Assembly (NCBI GenBank): GCA_914767715.1
Contig: OU612068.1
Span: forward strand, 31,930,001 to 31,994,000
DNA: 64,000 nt
Origin: Membranipora membranacea
Lineage: Eukaryota; Bryozoa; Gymnolaemata; Cheilostomatida; Membraniporidae
Reading direction: 5' to 3'
The notes under the pieces were generated by a model that saw nothing but the letters and a program-made list of their open reading frames with translations, did no database searches and was not told where the DNA came from. Each line of letters starts with the position of its first letter. The stretch's first letter is position 1. The translations under genes were made by a program, and so were the position numbers. Below are positions 27,501-39,500 of this stretch, piece after piece.

Positions 27501-29106
27501 TGCCTTAGTTCCTCTTGCCCAGACAGGTGTAATGTGAGATGCTACCATAGTCGAGAGCGATTGGGTCTTCCAAATCCTCAAGCAACAAAACTAGACAACC
27601 AACAGGGATGTTTGTGACTAGAGCACTTTATAAAAGTTTATTTGGGTTTATATTGTGTGGTTAGTGATTGTATCGACTTCTCTGTTCTGTGTAGTAGATA
27701 TTGCAGCATGACACATAATCAAGAGGACATGTTGATGTACTACAAAGAGGTGTGACATCTGGAGCCTTTGTTTATTTTATCACCAGCAATATAAAGCTGA
27801 GTATACTGGCCTACCTTAGATATACAGTAGAGTTATAGGCACCACGTGAGTGAATCTGTGCTATCAGGCGTTTCTGGAAAAGGAATAAGTTCAAAAAGCT
27901 ATATAGGAAGTGATATTACTCTAATGCGAATCTCTAAATTCAAATGTTTGATTCCTATTCCTGAGGTCCTCGTAGACCCTTCTCCAAACAGTGAACTTTC
28001 ATAGCCGTACATGTTGTGCAGCCCCTAACCTTTTAGATTCATTTAATCGAAGTGCATTTGAATTCTTTTTGGGTTTGGGTCCCTCAGAGTGAGCCATCAG
28101 TTTGTTTTAAAAGGGCATACAACCCGACGGATCAGGGTTGAGATTTTATTTGAAACCTGTGTTTAGAGCTACATGATAGGTAGCCATTATCCGAAAAAAA
28201 TTACCCGCACAAGAATAAAATATCATAATATAATGGATAAATCCGAAACAAATGTTTTATAAATTTGTCAATGACGATGGGGCCGAAATGTATGAATTAC
28301 CTGCTACCATGCCATAAAAAAACATCAAAGCCAATCATAAAAATAATCATAACAGAAATTAAATTAACACAGGGTCAGCCCTTCAATCTCTGCACGAGCC
28401 ACACGTTGTGGCATTCTATTATAGACCATATAGGTTGATAAAAGAATGCTAATACCAGCAATCCGGTCAGTTAGAGTTTGAGCATGTAAATTAGGTCGAT
28501 CCTGAACTGCGGGCCCATTGATACAATTCTTTGAGTGCTTCGACATTTTACTTATGACCAATGACACCATTGTTTCCTGCCTGACTTACCTCATCAGTTT
28601 GTCCTGTCCAGATCATCTCAGCCATGTCATAAGCGCTACCAGCTGGAGCGTCCAGTTTGTGCTGCAATAAATTATGTTCAGACTATATCATTCTGCAAAG
28701 GTTAGCTTCCTCCCTCAGTTTTGACCGCTTTGTTCATAAGAATACAGTAGAGGATCTTTCCATGTGTAGAGTTGGGAAAACATTTTGAAAGTGTTTATGC
28801 AAAGAGGGTGTATTTATGCAATAAGTTTCCTTACCTCCGATAAGGAAGTACATTGAAGGAGTATGAAAAACCTACACACACCCCTAGCTATTCCTCAAAA
28901 TATGCTGCTTCAAGCATGAACCCACACGTATGTGAATAAATTGCAATGAAATAAATTACAATACACACCATAGATGATGCATCAGATGAAATGTCAGTCA
29001 GCACAACAGGTGGTGTTGGGCATTGAGATGCAACAACATTGCATATCACCACCAAAAGACATACAGCTGCATTTATCTGCAGCTTCATGCTAAAAGACAT
29101 GATCAT
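12547..29106 (-). CDS. SORT1: Sortilin-like VPS10-domain sorting receptor, about 17 exons
   Basis: Exons (minus strand): 28969-29106, 28590-28661, 27815-27855, 26240-26336, 25773-25904, 24935-25255, 23768-23909, 23145-23359, 22281-22511, 21314-21491, 20862-21066, 19927-20040, 19189-19333, 13491-13654, 13241-13331, 12763-12849 and a tentative last exon 12547-12618. Total is about 814 codons against roughly 830 in vertebrate sortilin. Exon 1 encodes a signal peptide (AAVCLLVVICNVVAS). Six Asp-box motifs of the VPS10 beta-propeller are visible: SKDGGKTW, SRDNGHSF, SGDQGQFY, SLDRGAEW, SGDGGYSW and SVDEGTCW. A Cys-rich segment with GYRLVPGDQC follows, then one membrane helix (SLVAATVILTLISAALCVAF) and a short tail with a tyrosine motif, YSSL. 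Family role: Golgi-endosome sorting of soluble cargo. The first coding exons could be incomplete (the region between 27855 and 28590 may hide one), the donor of exon 25773-25904 is weak, and the last exon is a guess. Confidence 0.88.
14598..17315 (+). CDS. Unrecognised 273-aa protein, nested in a sortilin intron
   Basis: Three exons: 14598-14720, 15438-15608 and 16788-17315. All junctions are phase 0 with clean GTATGT and GTGAGT donors and pyrimidine/TAG acceptors. The frame stays open from the ATG at 14598 to the TGA at 17313-17315. The protein is very basic. Residues 1-41 are rich in Tyr, Lys and Asn. Residues 42-98 are charged and probably helical (TLETERESFTFDMQKKQQKF). A Lys/Arg-rich middle includes TPSKLRKQKLQKLSRKSF. 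An acidic patch (DTEGEDSYDEGG) is followed by TPRPRPASAG and a hydrophobic GGG-containing end. I see no catalytic motif, signal peptide or membrane segment, and I do not recognise a family. An ATTAAA lies at 17455-17460. The whole gene sits, on the opposite strand, in the sortilin intron between 13654 and 19189. The splice consistency makes a real gene likely; its function is unknown. Confidence 0.75.
16543..16656 (+). repeat. Hexanucleotide microsatellite (ACAGGT with ATTGGT interruptions)
   Basis: About 19 units of six bases, with ATTGGT variants at irregular intervals. It lies in the second intron of the nested plus-strand gene, about 130 bp upstream of its last exon. Each ACAGGTAC unit resembles a 5' splice site in the sense orientation. 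Confidence 0.9.
18635..19136 (+). mobile_element. Fold-back transposon, copy 1 (502 bp) with 7-bp target duplication
   Basis: About 180-bp terminal inverted repeats (outer end ATAGACAGTTTTCTGAGCTC) surround a unique centre. It is flanked by TGTCTCA at 18628-18634 and again at 19137-19143, a 7-bp target-site duplication. No open frame inside. It ends 53 bp from sortilin exon 19189-19333, on the donor side. Confidence 0.85.
20135..20210. repeat. Hairpin with 36-37-bp imperfect arms, pre-miRNA-sized
   Basis: The left arm contains TTGCCTGCATTC and the right arm GAATGCAGGCAA. Pairing continues through GTTTGA...TCAAAC at the base with small bulges, and the loop is short. It is in the sortilin intron between exons 19927-20040 and 20862-21066. 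It could be a pre-miRNA-like hairpin or a small MITE. Confidence 0.4.
21521..22034 (+). mobile_element. Fold-back transposon, copy 2 (514 bp)
   Basis: Same family and orientation as the copy at 18635, with the same outer ends and central sequence (GACATAGTTTGGGA region). I see no clear target duplication. It begins only about 30 bp upstream of the acceptor of sortilin exon 21314-21491, so it abuts the branch-point zone. Confidence 0.85.
24272..24850 (+). repeat. Minisatellite of 26/30-bp units, about 18 copies
   Basis: The unit is GAGACACCTAGCAGGTCTCG followed by CTTAAT or ATTAAT, with or without CACT, giving 26- and 30-bp forms. GAGAC and GTCTC within each unit are complementary, so every unit can fold into a small hairpin. 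The last two units carry an added GATTGAGCGATCA segment. It lies in the sortilin intron between 23909 and 24935. Confidence 0.95.
27320..27371. repeat. 21-bp-arm hairpin in a sortilin intron
   Basis: Arms GTAATACCAGAGACTATAG and complement with a single mismatch and a 10-base AT loop. Confidence 0.65.
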
Positions 29107-30574
29107 AGGTGCTTCCAGGGGAAAAGGATCCAACACTGAGTGGGATACAACATTTGCAGAAAACTTCTTTTCTCTACTCCGTTGGCTGACTACCACTATA
29201 GTCTTTTCTTGTTCTACAAAACTTTTTCAGTCAAGTTGGCTAGGATACATTCAGTCCTTTGAGTCGCTCCTAAATGAAAGTATACCTTATTGTACTTTGG
29301 AGTGACTATAGGGAAAACCTTGTATCTGTTCCAGGACTAATACAAAACTGTTTCCGCTTTTGATGAGCCAATTTCAATTCATTTTCTTGTCATGCTTGCT
29401 TTTTTTTTTTTCTCACTTTAATTTGCTAGAAAGACATCTAGGAGTTAAATATGGATCAATTCATGAAAAATCTTTATGAACTATGAATCCCAGAACTTTT
29501 CCCTTGTCAGATGCTGTTGATCACTTTTTGACAGATACCTTCTGTGTACACTGGGCATGGGACGGGTTGGAAATAGCCTTGTTCTAGCCCTTGGTTGGTC
29601 AGTGTTAGACACTGCTGACTGGACTGGTTTTAGCAGCTTGATGTAGAGTTAGTATGTAGTGCAAAAAGTAACAGTTACTCCTTGGCCTTGAGTAGAGTAC
29701 TCAGCAGTAGTCTGTCCATATATGTCTCCTGATTCCTCTAGCAGTATGAGTATGAGTTGGAGCTGGTTGGAAGGTGATGATCCCTAGGAGTAGGAGCTTA
29801 CTTATTTATATCAATATAAAATAGTTTTAGTTAAGTCAAGTATCAACCATTACCAAGTGCCAACAGAACAGGCATTGGTGTAGAGTTGTTATCTGCGTTG
29901 CCCTGTGAGTCTGGATACACATTATTATCTCAGATGAGGATGGCTTTAATGTATGGGTCCGATTATGAGGCATTTTTATGTTTGGCATCTGTCAACATGC
30001 TTGAGCTACCCTTGTAACTCTCAACTGCTCACCCTCCACGTTACTGCGGGGACACGCTAAGTCTGTCTCAACGCAAACTATACTCACAATGTACTTGGTT
30101 GAGTTTGAATTGAATAACGGGTACCTTTGCCATGAAGGCATGCTTCCCGAGTCTCCGCGTTACAGACATAGGATCCACTACTTGTTCTGGGCTGGTGCTG
30201 GCCAGACCGATTAATAAGTCCATTCATGCACTTACAGCTTGTCGTCCTTTGTTGTAACGCAACGCCAGTCAAAGTTTCTAGCCTGCTGTCAAGCAATCCA
30301 GATGACTAAACACATCTCCGCTGCATGAATTGATTTGTTGGAGATCTGAATACCTCGTAAAATATTGGTTGTTGTCAATTACCAATAGTGTGAAGCACAA
30401 AATTTCTCAGATGAACATTTAAAATTTAAATCTTCGAATACGTAATAGACAATATATACCTAATACAAAATGTAAGACGAAAATTCGATTGAGATTGAAC
30501 AAAGATATAGAATACTGTTTTGTTGTCAGTGTTTGAAGTTTTTGTCAAATTTTAGTTTCGTCATATTTAAAGTC
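29107..30574. other. Divergent intergenic region between sortilin and BMS1
   Basis: It must hold the 5' ends of both genes. I see no clear TATA box or CpG-dense promoter and no exon of a third gene. A short poly-T run lies near 29400. Confidence 0.4.
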
Positions 30575-33500
30575 ATGGATGACGAAAGCAACAAACGGAA
30601 GCCTCACAGGGCGAAGAAGAGTGGAAGGAAAGCAGAGAAAAAGGCTAAGAAGAATGAAGGAACCAAAGAAGTCAGCCAAGCCGGCATGACAGCTAAGCAG
30701 AGAAATCCAAAAGGTTTTGCCATACAGAATGTCGCCAAGCTTCGAAAAAAAGTTTTAAGGTGAGCATCGCAAGAGTCTTTGGACTAGTGACCCATCGTAT
30801 CTCGTTGTTGTGTCCCTTCTTGATCCATGAAGGAGTTGACGAATTTTTTTATCTTATCTGTTAGACAATTGCATGTACAATATATATTGACTTGGTAACT
30901 AATCATACATCCTTACTCTGCCCAGAACTCTGGATATAAAAGAGAAGAAGATACATGACCCAGTTGTAGACAGGACCCCACTTGAACCTCCTCCAATTAT
31001 AATTGCCGTCGTCGGACCTCCAAAAGTTGGAAAATCAACTCTTATGAGGGGTTTGATCAAGAACTACACTTCACAGAAGCTATCTGATATCAAAGGCCCT
31101 GTCACTGTTGTCAGTGGTGAGTACTCAAAATGCTTTTACAGCATCTGCACCATGGTAAGATAGATAGCATTGGGGCAGATGATAGAAAGATGATGAGATG
31201 TTTGTCTGCAGATCCTTCTCCTGTCACTAATTCATGATTATATTGTGACGTTGTTGTTTCATATTTTAGGTAAGAAAAGAAGGCTGACCTTCATCGAATG
31301 TAATAACGATATGAACTCTATGATAGACATCGCCAAAGTAGCAGATTTAGTTCTGCTTCTGATTGATGCTAGTTTCGGGATGGAAATGGAGACTTTTGAG
31401 TTTCTCAACATTTGTCAGGTCCATGGCTTCCCACGAATTATGGGTGTATTGACTCACCTGGACTATTTCAAAAACGATAAGAAGCTGAAGACAGTGCGTA
31501 AAACACTGAAGCACCGATTCTGGACGGAGATCTATCAAGGAGCTAAGCTGTTCTATCTCAGCGGTATGGTATACGGTGAATACCTGAAGAACGAGATGCA
31601 GAATCTAGCCAGGTTTATATCTGTAATGAAGTTCAGACCTCTGACATGGAGAAACTCACATCCATATGTCTTAGCTGACAGGTAACTGTTTGACTGAATA
31701 TAACTTGTGTGTTCATATAGAACTTCTGAATGACTATAGTGGTATAGCTGCTCAAATACTGATTTTCCAGAAACTCTTCTTGCGGTATTAAACATTGTTA
31801 TATTCGATTGACAGTTAAATTGTTAATTGATCCTGTACCTAACTTAAATGCTTGTCTGCTGTTGTTCTTGTAACTGAATGGTGAGTATGATTATATGATT
31901 TCAGAATGGAGGACATCACAGATCCAGAAACTTTGAGACTGGACTCAAAAGCCAACAGGACTGTCAGCTTCTACGGCTGGATGAGAGGAGTACCTCTCAA
32001 GAATAAGAGCACCATACATATACCTGGTATGGGCCATTAAATGTTTGCAAGGACACAACATTCACCACATTCTCAGCGTTTATGTCTGTCATATTATGTA
32101 AGATGTGGTGTCAACTCTGAACTGATCAGTCAAGTTTATTGCTAGCAACAGTTTGCCGGTCCGTGATATTAACAGTCATGTATTGCTTATTATACTTGTA
32201 GGCTGTGGAGATTTCCAAGTGGCGGATGTCTCACACCTCCCTGACCCCTGCCCATTACCTGATCTGACTAAGAGACGATCCCTGAATGAAGTTGAGCGTA
32301 AGATATACGCCCCTTTCTCTGGGGTTGGTGGTGTGGTATACGATAAAGATGCTGTTTATATAGACATGGCCGACAACCAACAAAACAACCAACAAAACCA
32401 GGTTTGTAAATAAGAATAAGCCATTTTATGAATTCTCAATAATGTAGCTAAGTTAAAACTCCATTGTCCTATTATTTATTACTCACTTCATACTTATGTT
32501 GTGCTTGAAATATTACTTTTTTCAAAATTGTCATTGTAACTTTAGTGTTTTGCCATATTGTGATTGTAACTTTAGTGTTTTGCCATATTGTGATTGTAAC
32601 TTTAGTGTTTTGCCATATTGTGATTGCAATTGCTGGAAACTGAATGCTAAACATCCCTTTTATCAATAACCTTAGTTACTATACTAATTTTATGTCCTTC
32701 GATATCAGGATGATTCTGAAGATGAATCTGGAGATCTGAAGGCCGCTATGATCGGCTCACAGAAGACGATAGACGAGAAAATGACTGAAAGTGCACTCTC
32801 TATATTCTCTAACAGTAAAGCCATTACATCCGAACAGTTCACTAAGCAAATCAGGTACTAATTGTCACCTATATCCTCTGAACAGGGAGTTTGGGACATG
32901 TCACATGTAGCATGTAACAAAACTAAGAACGTGCAATTTAAGAATTGTCTTTTACACCTCTGAGAGAAGACAACCCCTTACCAGTAAATTATGTTAATAT
33001 TATAAACTGAGACGAAATTTATGTTGTAGTATGCCGGAGTGTGAGTCAGTCGAAGACTCAGGTAGAACACGGAGAAAAGCTGTGTTTAAAGCAGCTCTCC
33101 CTAAAACAGGAGATAATACCGATGTTGATGATTCTGGTGATGAGATGAGTGATGATGATGAGATTGATATGTCAAGAGTTGTCCCTCTCGATCAGGTAAG
33201 AGTGCATGTTGTTTTTAGAATCAACCTGAGATTGTCATGTACTTCCACTAGTACCATGGAATATTAGGTTCTGGTTCTCTCATGCCTCATGTCAAGTAGA
33301 GCATGTCAAAAAACTGAAGCTCTTGAATCGATGTCATGTAACCATGGATAAGCTGCGCAATCCATTCTTTGGCTGATTATAGTAAAAGTAAATGTTGGAC
33401 GTTAGATCCAAAGAACAGTATCCAGGTGTATGGGGGGTGATAATATAGGTTATGTTTTTTTCTTTCAGAAATCTGCTGCACTACATACGGTCAAGGAGGA

Positions 33501-36500
33501 TGGTGATAATGATGAAGAGGCTGATTCTGAAGAGGAGGAAGAAGATGAAGAGGAGGGTGGTAATGGAGAAGAAGAGGAGGAAGAGTCTGATGATGAGGCA
33601 GAGGAGGACGATAACACTAATATTGGTTAGTAGTGATAATCCAATAATACTGGTGAATTAGAGTATGTTTAATCTGCTTCTCACGCTAAATGATAATAAC
33701 TGGTATATTTGAATTATTTATTATTCATTTATCTATTTACAAACATCTTTCTCCTGAAATTGAATGTCACACAATCCGAAATTTTAAAAGTCAAAGCTAT
33801 CCTGAATTATAATTATGTAAATGGTAACTATGAAAGTATTAATCTCATTATTAGCATCCATCATTCCATGTCTTTTTGTCTGATCTCTGTCTCTAATGAA
33901 TATTTTGTCTTTTTTCCGAATGACCTTTAGGTCAGTTGAGGTGGAAAGAGAATTTAGTTGCAAAAGCATCTCAAGCATTCCTCAACAGACAAAGATCGAC
34001 TCCGAATCTCAGGAAATTAGTTTATGAACTCGGTATGTATGTAATGCGTAAGAAAAAATGGTTGCTCTGCAATGGTATTGGTGTGCCATGAAATAAAAGA
34101 GATTGTTTTCGTATTAGAAAAAAAACATATATTAACGCTTCATGACTGTTTGCTCTCATGACTACTAGGTAGTTCTTTCACATGAAAAGGTCTAGATATC
34201 TCTTTGATGAGCTCATATCTCAAGTGAATTTTGGCTTATGTTTAGATTCTAATAAAGCTGAGGAAAAGAAAGATAGTACAGATGATGTCGGTGGATTGTT
34301 CAAAGTTGTCTCCAAATCACAGAAGAATAGAATAGATGGAAATGATACGACTAGAATGCTGCTAAGCGCTGCTCGTGACTGGGACGATGAAGAGGTCAGA
34401 TTCAGACACGTGTAGGAAACTCTGTGCAGATCGAATTTGATTATGGTGTTCAATGTTTCAACATTTGAATGCTATCAACTATTTGCGTTCTTTGTTTTCG
34501 ATATGTCATCACTCTCAGACACTTCTTTTCAGGTGAAATCTCTGATCAAGGATTGTTTTGTGACTGGTTCATGGGAAGCCTCTAAAGATGCACAGAAACT
34601 GCTCGATCAGGATGGTAAGGTCATCATTCTCATACTCATTTTTTCTGCTTACATTTTTATTTGATGTTGTGCGATAATCAAGGTAATATTATCGAGGAGC
34701 TTTGAGTCTATTAAATATTATCTTTCATCAGCCCATTACTTTGTCAATGATGCGGGACAGCCTCCTCAAATGTGTATTTAAAAATGTCCAATACTCATAT
34801 TTCATAACATTTAGAAATCGGTCTTTCACTGTTTTGAGACTTAGCCAAACGCTATGTTTGATCCTTTAGATGAGTTATATGGGGATTTTGAGGACCTAGA
34901 GAAGGCAGCTGCCGGATCTGATGATGACGGTGATGTAGAGAGTGATGATGGGTCCGAGATGTCTGCAGAATCAGAGGAGGACAACTCCGAGGATGAGGAT
35001 AAACCAGGGGCGGATAAATCTGAAGGTGAAGGAGAGGAAGAAGAAGAGCCATTGGATGGTGAGGCAAACCTTCTCTTATTGACAATGCGGGAATAGTTCT
35101 TTCCTAAGCGTTATCATCTTCTAAATGCCAGTAGTCTAGCTAGAAATAACACCAGTAATTTATTCTAAAATACAACAATAATAAATCTATTGCCTGCCTG
35201 GACAGTCTTTATTAATCTATCAATTGTTTTTGTCGGTTGTGAATTGTAATGCGTTTTTTTCCTCAGAGTTCAGCCTAATACGTAAGTCTTAGCACATAAT
35301 TGAACGGAATCATTTAACCTGGTATATTTTCTGCCTGCTCCTCTACCCTGATATATATACAATTACAGGCAACACTCAGAGGAGTAAAAAATTATCAAAG
35401 GAAGAGAGAAAGGCTAAAACTGAAGAGAAGAGACAAGCTAAGAAAGCTAGGATTAAAGAGATGTTCGATCAGGAATATGATAAAGCTACAAGAGGGGACG
35501 GGGCTGAGAGTCTGTTTGATAGCCGTAAAGCAGAACTAGATGCACAGGCTAGGGTAGGTTTGAATCAGTATTGGGCTCCTGGGCAGTTATTTAAATCCAA
35601 TGATATGTGGCAATGCCACATCCAACAAAGCACTTTTGACATTAAAGTCAGCAGTATGAGGGTTTCCACCCCATTGTGAAACAATTGTGAGACAAAGTTT
35701 AACTTATACCTGAATGGTGAGATTCCAAGACCAAGATCTTGTAATGCTGCTGCTGCCAGTCACTATCTCTCCATTGCCAGATTGATTTTCTCTCAGCTGT
35801 AATCTTGATATTGTTACATTATTATGATTATTGTCATCATTTCACAGCTGAACAGATCAGAGTTTGAGGGTATGGAGGATGATTTGAGAGTATTATACGA
35901 GGGTTACAGAGCAGGACTGTATGTCAGGATAGAGATAAAAGACATGCCTTGCGAGTTTGTGACTAACTTTGACCCCAAGTGTCCCGTTATAATTGGAGGA
36001 ATGACGAGCTCTGAGACTGTCGTCGGCATGCTGCAGGTAACAACCAGAATCACCTGCACTGCTGCTTGCTGCTTGAGTTGATGAAGTGTTATGAGTTTCA
36101 TGACTTAAAAAATCTGCCAAAGGAAATGTTTTCACCTAATATCCATAAAATTTTGAGAGTCAAACTTGTACTTATATCAAATGGGTAGATGCTTGACATA
36201 TAAAGTATATAGATTTTCGGAATTTCAAATCATGTCAATTTCCATGTTATTCAAATTTCGACTTACCATCTTTTATAAAAACTATATTCTCAAAAGAGAA
36301 GACAACTTCATCAATGTTGAGAATCCGTATGAAATTAAAACACGAAAGAGTTCGAAAAATCCACTCAAGCCGATTAAAGTTCGAACTGAAAAGGGAAAGA
36401 GATCAACGTTTATCATTGCCTGTAACCTCTTTGGTGAGCTTGCATGGGACCTTCAGGATCTTCCTCGCTGGGTCTTCTGGAGGCAGTTGGCGGCTCGCCT

Positions 36501-39500
36501 GTGGGAGCTGGATGGAAGTTGATTGTTTGCCTTCTGTTCCCTTGGCGGCACAGCTCTGCTGTCGGGGACTACAGAGTGCTGAGCGGGGCTGTTATAACTC
36601 TAGTTTCAAACTATCTGATAAGCCCCTTTGTAATTTTTAGTCACTTTTTAAAAACCTTATTCTCCTTGCAATTATAAGACAATAAACACTTGTACAAAAA
36701 AAATTTTATTGCTGCTACTGCCGCCGCTGCTACTTGTAGAAGTACAATGAACAAACTGCACTAACTCGATTGTACGTCGATAAACCGTATGTTGTTTTGT
36801 TGCAGGCCAGATTTAAAAAGCACCGATGGTACGCAAAGATTCTCAAGACAAAGGATCCTCTGATCTTCAGTCTGGGGTGGAGAAGATTCCAGTCTATACC
36901 TCTGTACACAGTACAGGATCATAACGGTCGTAACAGGCATCTCAAATATACACCAGAACACATGCATTGTAACGCTATCTTCTGGGGTAAGAAAAACGGA
37001 GAACTATTCTTTTACTCTAATATCCATTTCAATAGACAGTTTTCTGAACTCTTATTTATGCCTCAATTCGGAGTTTTCCTCTCACCAGTTTGGTACTTTT
37101 AACCCACGCCGCATAGGAAAAACCTGCTGAAAGAGGGTTATCTTGAAAACCGCTTATGTAAGGATAAAAAATTATTTTTGATTCAGAGTCTGCACCGTTG
37201 AAAACCCTGTGAGACAGGGTTTCCAAATCATTGGAGGCTTGAATGTTGATAAATCTTAATTTTAGTGACAAAACTCGTGCCAAATTGTCCGCAAAACAGG
37301 CAGAAAATGCTATAATTGACTATCCAAATACTAAAATTATTTCCCAAACCATGTCTATAAAAGTTTTTAATGTTGCAGATTCTGAATCAAAAATAATTTT
37401 TATCCCATTATAAGCGGTTTTCAAGATAACCCTATTTTCAGCATGTTTTTCCTATACAGCGTGGGTTAAAAAAGTACCAAACTAGAGAGAGGACAACTCC
37501 GAATTGAGGCCTAAATCAGAGCTCAGAAAACTGTCTATAATCAGTGGTTAGTTAGAAAAGAAGTCCATATGGCGTATTAGTCCTGTAGAATATAGGTGTT
37601 AAACAAACTGGCCTAGGACATTTTCAAGGTAAGTCTGATATAGCAGGCTTATCTCATTATGAGCCACATAGCCTCAATTTTAATTAATCCATTTCGATTA
37701 TAACGGTCTAATATAATAACCAATGAACTCGTTCTTCTTCTTGAGGGAGTTCATTGTAATAACTAAGGCAGCCAAATCCATACTTAAAAAATCCAGAAAT
37801 ACCCCTAACTAATGCTATGCTCATGTTGACCAATTGATAGGTCCCTCCACGTATTATTTTGACATGTTGACATATTGATAGGTCCCTCCACTCCACAGAA
37901 CACAGGACTGATGTGTCTGCAGAGTTACTCTAATGATCAGAAAGGCTTCAGAGTCTGCGCTACTGGTGTTATATTACAACAAGATAAGTCTATAGCAGTC
38001 ATGAAGAAACTCAAACTTATAGGATATCCATACAAGGTTCACAGAAAAACTGCATTCATCAAGGTATAACAACTTACAACAGTATGAAATATCACTAGTA
38101 TTGTGTATGTGTTTGTTTACAGTCACCATGATTTTTCATTTTTGATATCGTTTATTATAATTTTCCCTCATATAACATTTGTTAAAGGATAGTTGGTAAA
38201 TATAAGTTGGGTGATCAGTACAAAGCTTTACTGAGGTCAAATGTAGCTCTGTACATGCATTTAGCACAGAGTAATAGTACCCAGAAGGCTTAGACTCAGG
38301 TCCAAGAGCTCCAGACTTTAGTTGGGTGTTAAAGGACAGGTACTGATTCCAACTGAGCTGCCTTACTCATAGTCGTACCGATAGTTATTTATTGTATGTG
38401 AGCTCAGTTCTGACCCGTATGTTATTTTCATTATTGTTATCATTACTATAACAGGATATGTTTACCAGTCAGCTGGAGATTGCTAAATTTGAAGGTGCTA
38501 AAATAAAGACAGTCAGCGGCATAAGAGGTCAGGTGAAGAAAGCTTTACGAGCACCAGAAGGTGCATTCAGAGCTACATTCGAAGACAGTATCCTCAATAG
38601 TGGTAAGATAATGCTCTCTGAATTCATCAGTTGCTGCTGACTATGAGTGTCAAGGTTTCTGCTCAAACTTCTTGTCTAAATCAAACTATACTGATTTACT
38701 GTCTATCATCCACAAGTTGGTTGTTCAAAGATACTGGAATGTTTTGATGGCCCCTCCCTGCTCAGCTACCATGAGATAACCATCTTCACTCATACAGAGA
38801 AATCTGGGATTACTCAGACCATCCTCTGAGGTCACCACATAACTCCTAAAGCTTCCCTGCTCTGATATCATGTGTATTCTGTGATTGGTCTTATCCGCCA
38901 CCAGTATATTTCCTAAAAGGTACAGAGGGAAATATGCAGGCTGACAGTTTTGGGTGTTCATAGTTGATTATCCTAACCTGTAAGTGAAACATTTATTGCT
39001 GACATTCCAACTTCACCCTCATGATTTCAATAGTCGACTTCAGTTGATGGACAGTAATATTGGGTTAACCGCAATGTTGGCATTTAATGAAATTAACTGG
39101 CATTTAATGACATTTAATGGCATTAATAAGCTTACCTGATTTGTCGATGACGAGTGCATCAGCAGAGCCATCAGGACACATATAGGAGAATCTATGATGA
39201 CCATTAGTGTGATATGCTCTTACACTGCCGACTGAGCTATCAGCTATTATCATATCCCCATTTACTGTACTAATTACTATCTGTTTACTGCTACACCCGT
39301 CTCTCCTGTTAGCTACAAATGTACCATATACAAGTAGCAGTAGCATAAGCTGCAAGATTGATGTTCAACCTGGAAAGCATTACTCAAACAAAAATAAAAT
39401 CACATACTAGAGAAAGATACTGAGCAACACAATGTAATCAAAGTTGTCCCTTCCTTGACATATGTGGGGCAACTCCTTAGCATTACTATTTCACTTTAAG

